DNA of 64,000 bases from Elusimicrobiota bacterium (GCA_016721625.1 JADKHR010000001.1:1116001-1180000); one strand, 5' to 3'; numbered from the stretch's first letter, positions 34,785-43,647 are shown. Numbers and translations: made by a program. Notes: generated from the sequence alone by a model not told the origin.

Positions 34785-35045
34785 CCAACCCCATTAGGAG
34801 CCCTCTCCCTGTCCTCCCTCTCCCCTCTGGGGAAAGGGACAACCCTCCGATGGATCCCTCTCCCGGCCTCTCCCCATCCGGGGCGAGGGGAAAAGCAATT
34901 CAAACGCCGAAGGGATTTTCGCGCCCGAAATCCAAAAGCCCCTAAACTCTTTCATCGGCCCGCCCCCCGGCCCGGCGGAAGATTGCCATATAAAGCGGCC
35001 ACGCCAACGGGCCACGTTGCGGCCCATCGACGTGGCCGACTTGGT
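34785..35045. other. Non-coding region before the XRE gene
   Basis: About 260 bp. It contains short CTCTCCC / GGGGA palindromic pieces and no gene that can be supported. Confidence 0.45.
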
Positions 35046-35273
35046 TTAATTTTTGGGATGTCGCGGGATGGTTCGCCCAATCAATTCGTCAATGGAAATG
35101 CCCATAACATCGGCGATTTTGACCAGGGAAGACATGGCTGGGTCTTTCGTGAAACCCTGCTCTACTTTTGTGACCACGATGAGCGAGACGCCCGCCTCTT
35201 GGGCGAGCTTCTGTTGCGTCAGGCCATGGGCCTTCCGCAAACGCTTTAAGCTTTCCGCTAGATTCGTATTCAT
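35046..35273 (-). CDS. XRE-family helix-turn-helix regulator
   Basis: This 75-residue protein has LAESLKRLRKAHGLTQQKLAQEAGVSLIVVTKVEQG, a Cro/C1-type HTH, followed by a short dimerisation tail. It is transcribed divergently from the serine recombinase with an 84-bp gap holding an AT-rich palindrome. It probably represses itself and the recombinase, as in many mobile elements. Confidence 0.85.
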   Translation of the reverse strand: MNTNLAESLKRLRKAHGLTQQKLAQEAGVSLIVVTKVEQGFTKDPAMSSLVKIADVMGISIDELIGRTIPRHPKN

Positions 35274-35287
35274 CTTGACGGATTAAT

Positions 35288-35304
35288 ATAATAAAGAGTA
35301 TTAT
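35288..35304. promoter_or_regulatory. Likely operator of the XRE regulator, ATAATA-N5-TATTAT
   Basis: An inverted repeat lies in the 84-bp gap between the divergent XRE gene and the recombinase gene, in an AT-rich island inside GC-rich DNA. Its position fits autoregulation and control of the recombinase. Confidence 0.5.
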
Positions 35305-35357
35305 CTATTATATAGTTCATTGTAGGTTTTTTAGATCCTACCCATTGGAGGAACCTC

Positions 35358-36962
35358 ATGCAAGAGAAATCTTTGACCACTTCCGAAGTCTCTCAAAAGA
35401 AAATAACTCGTTGTGCCGTCTACACACGCGTATCAACCGATCAACAAATGGAGGTCCAGTTTAACTCTTGTGAGGCCCAAGAGGACCGCATTCAGTCATT
35501 CATCGCCAGCCAGGATGGATTTGTCTTAGCGAAGGTTTACTCTGACCCCGGATTTACTGGGGCCAACACCGATCGTCCGGGTCTCCAACGGCTTTTTGCC
35601 GACGTAAAAGCGGGCCTCTTGGATATGGTGATTACTTATAAAATTGATCGCCTCACCCGTTCCCCCCGAGATTTCTACCAATTGATCGAACTTTTTGAGG
35701 CCCACAATGTCGGCTTCATCTCCGTCACAGAACGGTTTGACACATCCACTCCGTCCGGTCGGCTCCTCCGAAATATTATGCTCACCTTCGCCCAATTTGA
35801 ACGGGAATTAATTTCGGAGCGGGTCAAAGACAAGCTCATTCAGCGCGTGAAACGCGGGCTCCATTCGGGCGGTTGTACTGCGTTTGGCTACAAGACGGAA
35901 AATGGAATGCTCGTCTTTGACTCGCCCAGGAATGAACATATCAAACTCATTTTTGAAACCTACGTAAAAACCCGATCCATCCGGGCCATCTTGCGGGCAC
36001 TAAAAGAGAAAGGCATCGTTTCCCGCAAAGGAAACTCATTTTCTGACTCGACCATTTGGTGTATGTTGCGAAACCCTGTCTATGCGGGAAAGATCGTCCA
36101 TAAAAAGAAAATTCATCCTGGACGTCATCCAGCCATCATCTCCGAAGATCTTTTCGCGCATGTTCAGCGTCTCGTTGACGAAGCCCCTCGGCTCCCGCCA
36201 AATCCGGACAATCATCTGCCCTTCGCCGGAATCATCCATTGCAAGGAATGTGGATCCATCATGAGCGTCGCGTTTACCCACAAGAGGAACAAGACCAGCG
36301 TGAGGAAATATTTTTACTACCGGTGTAACAGCGTGGGGCACAATGGAAAGACGGCGTGCTCGACCAAACAGATCGGAGCGGACCGACTTCACGACATGGT
36401 TTATAGGAACCTGTTACGGATTTCCCTGGATACCGAACACCTTAAAAACCTAGTTTTTTCCCTTCAAAATCAAACCGGCCCCGGACCAGAATCGGGATTT
36501 GAACCGCTACAAGATTGTTACAAGATAACCCCGGAAAACCTTCAAAAAAACCTAAAGGCATATGTAAAGGCATGTGCGCGCAAAACCGGGATTGAAAAAG
36601 CCCTTGCTGTTCGGCGAGGGCTGAGGAGCATTCACTATTCGAAAAAGAGTATCCGGGTGGACTTCGTTTTGGAGAACCGGGAATCGGAAAGTGACGGGGG
36701 TCGAACGAGCGGAGGGGACGGAGACTCTGCCCCCGCCATCGACGGAAAAAGCCCGATGGAGTGGACTTCTTCCACATCCGCGCTCCGCGCGGCAGACGGA
36801 GGGAATTCGACCGGTTCGGGGGTTGGATGCCGGAGGGGGACGACTGTTGGGATGGGACCGGACGCTTTCAATCGGGAAAGAAAAAGACCCAACGACTGTG
36901 AGCCGTTGAGCCTTCCGACCCCGGTGGGGGGTTTCGATATTGGGGTGAGTAACGGGATTTGA
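35358..36962 (+). CDS. Serine recombinase (resolvase/invertase family, large type)
   Basis: This 534-residue frame has the resolvase domain with catalytic Ser26 (YTRVSTDQQ), DRLTRSPRDF and FAQFERELISERVK, then a recombinase domain (STIWCMLRNPVYAGKI) and a zinc ribbon with C295, C298, C333 and C344. Residues after about 440 are low in complexity and may be repeat-derived read-through. The stop lies within the tRNA-His gene, so the element's integrase abuts its attachment site. It is controlled by the divergent XRE gene. It is the best candidate for the integrase of the island; use of a tRNA site by a serine recombinase is unusual. Confidence 0.88.
   Translation: MQEKSLTTSEVSQKKITRCAVYTRVSTDQQMEVQFNSCEAQEDRIQSFIASQDGFVLAKVYSDPGFTGANTDRPGLQRLFADVKAGLLDMVITYKIDRLTRSPRDFYQLIELFEAHNVGFISVTERFDTSTPSGRLLRNIMLTFAQFERELISERVKDKLIQRVKRGLHSGGCTAFGYKTENGMLVFDSPRNEHIKLIFETYVKTRSIRAILRALKEKGIVSRKGNSFSDSTIWCMLRNPVYAGKIVHKKKIHPGRHPAIISEDLFAHVQRLVDEAPRLPPNPDNHLPFAGIIHCKECGSIMSVAFTHKRNKTSVRKYFYYRCNSVGHNGKTACSTKQIGADRLHDMVYRNLLRISLDTEHLKNLVFSLQNQTGPGPESGFEPLQDCYKITPENLQKNLKAYVKACARKTGIEKALAVRRGLRSIHYSKKSIRVDFVLENRESESDGGRTSGGDGDSAPAIDGKSPMEWTSSTSALRAADGGNSTGSGVGCRRGTTVGMGPDAFNRERKRPNDCEPLSLPTPVGGFDIGVSNGI
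36573..36942 (+). repeat. Recombinase tail repeat (right copy)
   Basis: Near-identical to the reverse complement of 34416-34784. It ends exactly at the edge of the 18-bp tRNA-His repeat. It lies within the recombinase frame. Confidence 0.8.
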
Positions 36963-37017
36963 ACCCGCGACCTTCCGGGCCACAGCCGGACGCTCTAACC
37001 GCTGAGCTATACCCACC
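36941..37017 (-). tRNA. trnH: tRNA-His (GTG anticodon), CCA encoded
   Basis: The minus-strand sequence folds as a complete tRNA: acceptor GGTGGGT pairs with ACTCACC, the D-arm is TAGCTC...GAGC, the anticodon stem is TCCGG/CCGGA with loop CTGTGGC (anticodon GTG) and the T-arm is GCGGG/CCCGT with TTCAAAT. The extra 5' G and 3' CCA are typical of tRNA-His. The last 18 bases of the gene are also found at 7934-7951. It forms the right boundary of the island. Confidence 0.93.
36943..36960 (-). other. Putative attR: tRNA-His 3' end
   Basis: The 18 bases identical to 7934-7951. Here they complete an intact tRNA, so this end would be the reconstituted copy. Confidence 0.7.
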
Positions 37018-37172
37018 AAAAGAGAGGCGAAACTGGCTTCGCGGGAATGATTATACAACACCGTCGATAAAAAAGGGAGATGCTGAGACGACGAGGGCCA
37101 GGGCCGGCGTTCGCGTGGACGGTCCGTCCTTCCCTTGCTATAATGGACGGACAGAAGGCAAGAGGAGGGGCC

Positions 37173-37715
37173 ATGGTCAAAGTCGTGGAGGTGCAAGGCA
37201 CGCCGAACCCGGACGCACTTAAATTTATTACGGACGCTCGGCTGGTGGAACGGGGGGCGAAATCTTTTGAGGACCCCGGAGCGGCCAAGGACGACGCGCT
37301 CGGGAAAGCGCTCTTCGCCTCGGGGCCCGTGGCCTCGGTGTTTCTTCTGGACCGGTTTGTGACGGTGACCAAGGTTCCCGGCAGCGAATGGCCGGCCATG
37401 GAATCCGACATCCGCGCCGTCATTGAAACCCAAGCCCAAGCCATGGCCGCCTCGGCCCCGGCCCCCGCGAGCCCGTCGGTTTCCAACGATGAGATGCTTT
37501 CCAAGATCGAAGAGATCATCGACGAAAATGTCCGGCCCGCGCTGGCGGGAGACGGAGGCGGACTGGAAGTGTTGGCGTATCAGGACGGCGTCCTCACGGT
37601 TCATTACCAAGGAGCCTGCGGCAGTTGTCCCAGCGCTTCGGCGGGAACGCTTTACGCCATTCAAAACCTTCTCCAACGGATGCTGGACCCCAAGATCCAG
37701 GTGGTTTCCGTTTAG
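37173..37715 (+). CDS. Nfu/NifU-type iron-sulfur cluster scaffold protein
   Basis: This 180-residue protein starts MVKVVEVQGTPNPDALKF, the Nfu N-terminal domain, and ends in a NifU C-terminal domain (SKIEEIIDENVRPALAGDGGG, GACGSCPSAS) whose CGSC pair binds a transferable Fe-S cluster. A Pro/Ala linker (about residues 90-105) joins the parts. ATG at 37173 follows AGAGGAGG and a TATAAT box lies near 37139. It is convergent with ndk and overlaps its end by 4 bp. Confidence 0.88.
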   Translation: MVKVVEVQGTPNPDALKFITDARLVERGAKSFEDPGAAKDDALGKALFASGPVASVFLLDRFVTVTKVPGSEWPAMESDIRAVIETQAQAMAASAPAPASPSVSNDEMLSKIEEIIDENVRPALAGDGGGLEVLAYQDGVLTVHYQGACGSCPSASAGTLYAIQNLLQRMLDPKIQVVSV

Positions 37716-38182
37716 GCCGAAGGGGGAGCGAACTCGGGGCGGGACCAGAGGGCGGGGTCGTAGGGCGCCAGTTCCTCCGGAGTAAAAAAGAAAGCGGTTT
37801 CGCGGGCGCCGGAGGAAGGAGAATCGGAGGCGTGAACGAGGTTCCGGCGATTGTCCGTTCCCCACTGGCCGCGGAAAGTCCCCGGTGCGGCCTTCTTGGG
37901 GTCGGTGGCGCCGATCAGCGCGCGCACCCGTGAAATAACATTTTCCCCCTCCCAGACCGTCACGACGGCCGGGCCCGTGGTGATGAACTTCAGTAGTCCC
38001 TCGTAAAAAGGCTTTCCCCGATGTTCCGCGTAGAATTCGCCCATCCGCTCCGCCGTGGGCCGGATCATCCGCGCCGCGAGCAGGCGAAACCCTTCCCCTT
38101 CCAACCGGTCAATAATTTTTCCCACCACGGACTTCCCCACCCCGTCGGGTTTAACGATCACGCAAGAAATTTCTTTCGCCAT
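37712..38182 (-). CDS. ndk: Nucleoside diphosphate kinase
   Basis: This 156-residue enzyme transfers phosphate between nucleoside tri- and diphosphates. It begins MAKEISCVIVKPDGVGKS and contains the phospho-His site NLVHASDS and the family block GTFRGQWGTDNRRN. Its length and order match bacterial Ndk. It is 2 bp downstream of the isocitrate dehydrogenase gene, so both share a transcript. Confidence 0.95.
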   Translation of the reverse strand: MAKEISCVIVKPDGVGKSVVGKIIDRLEGEGFRLLAARMIRPTAERMGEFYAEHRGKPFYEGLLKFITTGPAVVTVWEGENVISRVRALIGATDPKKAAPGTFRGQWGTDNRRNLVHASDSPSSGARETAFFFTPEELAPYDPALWSRPEFAPPSA

Positions 38183-38184
38183 GC

Positions 38185-39261
38185 TTATGCCCGCAACTTC
38201 CGAATGATCGCGTCGCCCATTTCTTTAGTGCCCACGGCGGTGGGGTCGTCGGGGCGGGGTTTCATGTCGTAGGTGACGTCTTTGCCCTCGGCGATAACGG
38301 CGGCGATGGCGGCCTCCAGCTTTTGGGCGGCGGCTTTTTCCCCGATGTAATCCAACATCAACACGGAGGAGAGGAGCACGGCCGTCGGGTTCACTTTGTT
38401 CATCCCTTTATACTTGGGAGCGGACCCGTGAACGGCTTCGAAGAGGGCGAGGCCTTTGCCGATATTGGCGCCGGGGGCGATGCCCAACCCGCCGATCAAG
38501 CCCGCGCAGAGGTCCGACAGGATGTCGCCGTACAGGTTCGGCAGGGCGATCACATCGTAGAGTTCGGGCTTTTGAACCAATTGCATGCACATGTTGTCGA
38601 TCAGCCGTTCCTCATACTCAATTTTTCCCTCATACCGTTTCGCCACCTCCCGGGCCACCTCGAAGAAAAGGCCGTCCGTGTATTTCATGATGTTGGCCTT
38701 GGTCACGGCGGTCACTTTCCGGCGCTTGTGAAGAACGGCGTAATCGAAAGCGTATTGAATCAGGCGTTCGGACCCGGTGCGGGAGATGGGTTTGATCGAG
38801 ATGGCGGCGTCGGGGAAAATCTTTCCCTTGGCCCAGCCGATGATCTCCAGGGCCTCCTTGGACCCCGCTTGGTATTCCACGCCGGCGTAAAGGTCTTCGG
38901 TGTTTTCGCGCACGACCACCAGGTCGATGTTCTGGAAACGGGAGCGGACGCCGACGTAGGACTTGCAGGGGCGCAGGCAGGCGTAGAGGTCCAGCTCTTT
39001 GCGGAGCGCCACGTTGACGGAACGGAACCCCGTGCCGATGGGCGTGGTCAACGGGCCTTTCAGAGCCACTTTGTTTTTTCGGATCGACGTCAAAACGCCT
39101 TCGGGAAGCGGCGTCCCGTATTTCTCAACGACATCGGCTCCGGCTTCCACCACGTCCCAGGCGATTTTGACGCCCGTGGCCTCGAGAACTTTTTGAACCG
39201 TCGCTGAAATTTCGGGCCCGGTGCCGTCGCCCGGGATCAAACTAATGGTGTGAGTGGTCAT
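38185..39261 (-). CDS. idh: NAD-type isocitrate dehydrogenase
   Basis: This 358-residue decarboxylating dehydrogenase has IPGDGTGPEI at the N-terminus, the substrate loop FRSVNVALRKELDLYACLRPC, VVRENTEDLYAG and ALPNLYGDILSDLCAGLIGG. The sequence resembles the short NAD-dependent isocitrate dehydrogenase branch more than isopropylmalate dehydrogenase, though the latter cannot be fully excluded. It would supply 2-oxoglutarate, a likely substrate of KorAB in this genome. The ATG has GGAAGGAG upstream and a TACAAT-like -10 about 30 bp away. Confidence 0.85.
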   Translation of the reverse strand: MTTHTISLIPGDGTGPEISATVQKVLEATGVKIAWDVVEAGADVVEKYGTPLPEGVLTSIRKNKVALKGPLTTPIGTGFRSVNVALRKELDLYACLRPCKSYVGVRSRFQNIDLVVVRENTEDLYAGVEYQAGSKEALEIIGWAKGKIFPDAAISIKPISRTGSERLIQYAFDYAVLHKRRKVTAVTKANIMKYTDGLFFEVAREVAKRYEGKIEYEERLIDNMCMQLVQKPELYDVIALPNLYGDILSDLCAGLIGGLGIAPGANIGKGLALFEAVHGSAPKYKGMNKVNPTAVLLSSVLMLDYIGEKAAAQKLEAAIAAVIAEGKDVTYDMKPRPDDPTAVGTKEMGDAIIRKLRA

Positions 39262-39426
39262 AGGGCTCCTTCCTTCGCCAAGGTTGAAACCATTGTAGCG
39301 AATTTATTTCAATTAGTAACGGCTCAGGTCTCCTGCTGGTCACCCGTCGGAAATCCCCACCCTCTCCCCGATCCTCTCCCGCGAACGGGAGAGGGAGAAA
39401 CGTCTGGACCTGAGTAGTTACTTCAA
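39262..39426. other. Intergenic region with a CTCTCCCG-type hairpin
   Basis: 165 bp with the palindrome CTCTCCCG-cgaa-CGGGAGAG at about 39375-39395. The same kind of hairpin occurs four more times inside the island, so it is a dispersed genomic element. It also lies downstream of the giant protein gene and may act as its terminator. Confidence 0.6.
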
Positions 39427-42400
39427 TTAAGCATTTTGCCGGATGAAGGCGCGGATCCGCTCGGCCGACCGGGCGGCTTCCATGGAGTCGGAAACGCGGA
39501 TCAGCCCCTGGGGGACCAACAGATACAGCACCCAGGACATCAGCTCCTCTTTAACGTCGTCGAGGATCCGGTCCCGGTCCACGGTGAAGATTTGGACCGT
39601 TCCGGAGGAAGCCCAATCTCTCCGCACCTGACTCAGGAGCCGGTCCAAACTGATTTTCCCGTCCCGCTCAAAATCACGGGCCCGCGCGAGGTGAAACGCG
39701 TCGAGGGCCAGGAGAGCCCGATCCGCCGCGGCCCGTTCCGCCGTGTCCGGAAAAGTGTCGGCCAGCCGCGTCCGAAGGGCGGAGAGAAGGCTCGATGATT
39801 CCGGGTAAAGACGTTCGGCTCCTTCAAAATCCAGCAGGGCCATGACCCGGGCCGCCCCCCCTTGAGGGGCGCGGGCCCGTTCCATGAGGTTCGCCAAAAG
39901 TTCTGCGGCTTCCCGCGACGTTTCGACGGGCGAGGTCAGGTGGAACACCCCGACCGCCCAACGGTCGGCGGTGCCTGGGTTGGCGGCCACGGCGTCCGCG
40001 GTTGACAAGGGAGCCATGCGGCGGAACCCCTCTTCGAATCGCGCGCAGTACACGCGGAGCAAGTGACGGACGAACTCGCCCGTCGGAACGTCACCGGGAT
40101 TCCCGAACCGGACGCCCGTCAACATCAGCAATCCAATAATAGATTGGGCCGCGGGGGCGAAACAGTCACGAATGCTGTCGGCCAAGGCGTTCCGCCGATT
40201 CTCCGTATCTCCCGAAGCGAACGAACCGGTTTGGAGCGCGGCCAGTTGACCGCTCTCCCTCCCAACGGAATTCAGATATCCTAACACCAAATCGCTCGAT
40301 AAGTCGATCAGATCCGCGCGGCTTTTAGAACCGGGCCAATAACTTCGCAGGTCCCACCGCGCTCCGATGAAGGATGAAAATAGATCCAAGACCGCTATCT
40401 TTTCTTTCAAATGGAGAAGCGTCATTGTTGCCGCCCACGTCTGGGCCGCCCCCTCGGCGCCCCCCCCTCGAGACAATGCCTCCGTCAAAGGGCCAGGCTT
40501 TTCCAGACCCGCCGCCGGATTCCATTCGCTCGCGTTCAACCCGCCGGACGGATTCAAACCCCAGGCGAACCCCGCGAATCCCCCGTTCGACACCGCCGTG
40601 GTAAGGTCCTCGGGTTTAACAAAAAGCGGGGTTCCTTCCGGGTTCTTCAGCCATGTGAAAAACTGAACCCGCCAATCTTCCGCGCTTCGAACGGCTGGAA
40701 TTCCAAGAACGGGAAGCCGCCGGCCCAAACCAAGAATTCGGTTGTCCAGCTTCTCCAGCGGTGGAGTGAGCAAACGCAGTTGAAGGAACTTCCGATTCAA
40801 CAGTTCCCCCCGTGGATCAACGGCCAGGGCTCTCGCGTGGGCCTCCCCCGCCGTCGCTCCGCCGACCCGTTCGACCACTTCCCGGAGGGCCCGGGCCAGA
40901 ACCCGGTTGGGCACCTCTCCGGCCGTGGCCAAGGCGGGAAGCTGAATGAACACGTCGTAAACGCCTTCCTCGAGCGCCTGCGAAATCTGAAAAAGGGAAT
41001 GTTCGCCTGGCTCTTCGAATAAGACGCGCGCATTGGAAACCCGAAGGCGAAGGGCGACGGGTTTCCCGCCGATGGCCAGGCGAAGATTCAGCGTGGTCCG
41101 GTCAGGAGACAGCTCCGCCACGGGAGGTTCCTGAAAAGCGAGGAGTGGAGAAGTCTTGATGATTTCCTTGGCCGCGGAGAGCAGAGAGATCTGCCATTCC
41201 TCCTCCATATCCCCGTAGGCATGGGCTTCCGCCAAACGATAAAGGAGGGAAGCGCGGGCCCCCGGTTCCGCCTGAAGAGCCAAATCTCGAAAACGCCTTT
41301 CCTCCTCCATTTGAAGGGACTCCACCCACCGAGCCGTTGGCCGGGCGACCCAACCGAACCCTAGCCAGCTGGTCGTCCGTTGCAGCGCGGTGGCCCCGAC
41401 CCGGGCCGCCGTCGCCGTGGCCCTCCCCACCCCGGAGAGGACGCGGACAAGCGCGGTCGCGATTCGATCCCTGGAAACGAGAGAGAAAACATTCCCCCTT
41501 TCCGATAAAGACACAAAAATTAAAATTATTTTCTCAAAGACATCCGACCCGCTCCCGACCGCCCTGACGGACTGGGCCGGAACCTCCCCTTCCTTTCCGA
41601 CGGCAGCCATTCCTGAAGCGGGAAGCGCGACCCAGGAATCAAAATGCCGACCCGGGCCCATCTTCCCTCCCGGCCGTCCGGCTCCACTCTCCGTCGCCTT
41701 GAAGGAAAGGAGCAGGCGCCGTTCCCCGACGGGAGACGTTCGACCTGAATCGGAGCGGTGAGCGCCAATCCATTCCGAACCGCCTGGCCGCGTGAATGGT
41801 TTTCTCCACCGCGCGACGGGCCTCTTCCTCGGAAAGGGCCCCGAACTCGCCCGCCTGATCGAGGAGCGCCTGATAGACGAAAACCTGTTGGAATTCCCAT
41901 GTCCGATCGGAGGCCACGCCGACGGGCAGGGTCGCGGTGAGGAGGGGTTGGTGAAGCCCCGTCCGGTCCCCCGATAAAACCAATCCAAAGGCCGCTGGTG
42001 GTTCCGGAAAGAATCCAGCGATCCTGGAAGGTTTTTGGTCGAGGCCACTCGCGGGATCAAAGCAATGTAACCGAGGCCCCTGGACATGGCCTCGAGGCGG
42101 AGGCCTTCGGCGTGGTATCCCCCGGCCACGAGGACCGCCAGCCCGCTGCCCGTCCAACGGGCGAGTAGGTTTTTGACGAGAGGGGCGTTCCGTTCCTCGG
42201 CCCAACGGTAAAACCCCGCGTGGCGGTCCATGACGGAAACGAGATTCGGCCAAGGACCCGAACGAGCGGGCACACGACGGGAGAGGGATTCCCCGCGTTC
42301 GGACCAGCGCCGGAGGGTTTCTCGACGTTCGATGAACCGTTTAAACTCCTCAGAGGACAAAGAAAAATCGTTCAGTTTTTTGATCAACCGAAGGTCCGCG

Positions 42401-43647
42401 TCCATGGCGGCCAATTCCTCCAAAGCGGGGGTGGTCCGAAGCGCCTTGAAACGTTCCTCGGCCAGGGCGTCGATTTCCCGCCAAAGTTCGGCGCGGTTTA
42501 AACCGTCGGCTTTGGCAGCGTAGGCCGCGTAGTCCGTCAGGCCCGGGTAATCGTTGAGCGAAAGTCCGTGCCGTCCTCCGAGGTCCTTCAGAACAGCATG
42601 AAAAGAGGCGTAGGGCGCCCGTCCCAACCGGTAGGCCAGGCCCGCCTCCATCCATCGGCGAATCTCGGGCTCGGAAAGACGGGGAGCGAGAGCCTCCAAA
42701 AACCGTTTTTGATCTTCCTCCACGCGGGCCACGGAGAGAACCTCTTCCTCGGCCGTCGCCCGCAAAAAGACCTGGAGATTCGGACCCATTTCCGTCAACG
42801 CTCCATCCGCGAGAGATCGAGCGTAGGAGGCCAACCCCAACGAACCCTCCTCATAGCGAGTTCGAAGATCGTCCAACTCTTTCAAGGCGGGAGGATAGAG
42901 AACGGCTTTCAACCCATGGACGAGCCGCCGCGCCTCGCTCACCCGAGCGTCGTCTTTCGCTTGCCCGGCCATAGACTGCGTCAACGAAGCGATGTTGGCC
43001 GCGTAGGCGCGGGCGTCTTCCGCACCCCAAAGCCGCACCGGGGTCTCCGTCGTCAAACTGAAATATTCGGGGCCGGAAATAAACCCGGCCTTCAAAAACC
43101 GATTGGCCGTCCGTTGGAGGCCCCGGGGCGCCGCCAAGGCGCGGAAATCCTCCGTGCGGAACTCGCCCGCCGCCCCCTCCACGCCCACGGGAAGTCCGGA
43201 TTTTCCGCCCAAACTTTTTGCCAACTGTTCCAGAACGGCGGCGGTGTTCCGTTGGGCCTCCTCCACGTCGTGGAGGTCCTGGATATGAATCAAAACGCGG
43301 CGTTCTTTGCCGGAAGGAGGGAAGAACTCGCCCAGATCCGCGTGGAGACCCACGGCGGATTCCAACCAGTCGGGAAGACCCGCCGGGGAAGCGGGGCCGG
43401 GCCGAGGCGCCACTTCTTCAAGGGGCGGAAAAGCCACCGACAGTTTTTCCCACACCCGGCCCCCGGGGGCATCGGCCGTCCGCGCGGCATGGACCGCCTT
43501 TTGACGCTCCGACCAGAGGTCACGCCCGGCCCGAAGGCTCGAACCGTCGCAAAAGAAGAGGGCGCTCGCGAGGAAAACGCGCAAGACCCGGCCCCCCCCG
43601 CGCACAACAAGACAATCCCTTTGACGGGCTTCTTTTTTCCGTTTCAT
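39427..43647 (-). CDS. Giant secreted TraB/ChaN (Tiki)-like protein, frameshifts near 41730, 41787 and 42034
   Basis: The start at 43647 (MKRKKEARQ) gives a signal peptide (VLRVFLASALFFCDG), then DLWSERQKA, HIQDLHD and VGVEG, matching the partial gene at 1-786. About 500 residues in comes VLVAGGYHAEGLRLEAM...ALIPRV, like the end of TraB/Tiki domains. Beyond this the frame is broken: one missing base near 42034, one near 41787 and one near 41732 each restore coherent protein (for example FGLVLSGDRTGLHQPLL and ALTAPIQVERLPVG). With them the protein continues to about 1400 residues with no known domain. A TATAAT box lies 9 bp upstream. Function unknown. Confidence 0.7.
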   Translation of the reverse strand: MKRKKEARQRDCLVVRGGGRVLRVFLASALFFCDGSSLRAGRDLWSERQKAVHAARTADAPGGRVWEKLSVAFPPLEEVAPRPGPASPAGLPDWLESAVGLHADLGEFFPPSGKERRVLIHIQDLHDVEEAQRNTAAVLEQLAKSLGGKSGLPVGVEGAAGEFRTEDFRALAAPRGLQRTANRFLKAGFISGPEYFSLTTETPVRLWGAEDARAYAANIASLTQSMAGQAKDDARVSEARRLVHGLKAVLYPPALKELDDLRTRYEEGSLGLASYARSLADGALTEMGPNLQVFLRATAEEEVLSVARVEEDQKRFLEALAPRLSEPEIRRWMEAGLAYRLGRAPYASFHAVLKDLGGRHGLSLNDYPGLTDYAAYAAKADGLNRAELWREIDALAEERFKALRTTPALEELAAMDADLRLIKKLNDFSLSSEEFKRFIERRETLRRWSERGESLSRRVPARSGPWPNLVSVMDRHAGFYRWAEERNAPLVKNLLARWTGSGLAVLVAGGYHAEGLRLEAMSRGLGYIALIPRVASTKNLPGSLDSFRNHQRPLDWFYRGTGRGFTNPSSPRPCPSAWPPIGHGNSNRFSSIRRSSIRRASSGPFPRKRPVARWRKPFTRPGGSEWIGAHRSDSGRTSPVGERRLLLSFKATESGAGRPGGKMGPGRHFDSWVALPASGMAAVGKEGEVPAQSVRAVGSGSDVFEKIILIFVSLSERGNVFSLVSRDRIATALVRVLSGVGRATATAARVGATALQRTTSWLGFGWVARPTARWVESLQMEEERRFRDLALQAEPGARASLLYRLAEAHAYGDMEEEWQISLLSAAKEIIKTSPLLAFQEPPVAELSPDRTTLNLRLAIGGKPVALRLRVSNARVLFEEPGEHSLFQISQALEEGVYDVFIQLPALATAGEVPNRVLARALREVVERVGGATAGEAHARALAVDPRGELLNRKFLQLRLLTPPLEKLDNRILGLGRRLPVLGIPAVRSAEDWRVQFFTWLKNPEGTPLFVKPEDLTTAVSNGGFAGFAWGLNPSGGLNASEWNPAAGLEKPGPLTEALSRGGGAEGAAQTWAATMTLLHLKEKIAVLDLFSSFIGARWDLRSYWPGSKSRADLIDLSSDLVLGYLNSVGRESGQLAALQTGSFASGDTENRRNALADSIRDCFAPAAQSIIGLLMLTGVRFGNPGDVPTGEFVRHLLRVYCARFEEGFRRMAPLSTADAVAANPGTADRWAVGVFHLTSPVETSREAAELLANLMERARAPQGGAARVMALLDFEGAERLYPESSSLLSALRTRLADTFPDTAERAAADRALLALDAFHLARARDFERDGKISLDRLLSQVRRDWASSGTVQIFTVDRDRILDDVKEELMSWVLYLLVPQGLIRVSDSMEAARSAERIRAFIRQNA

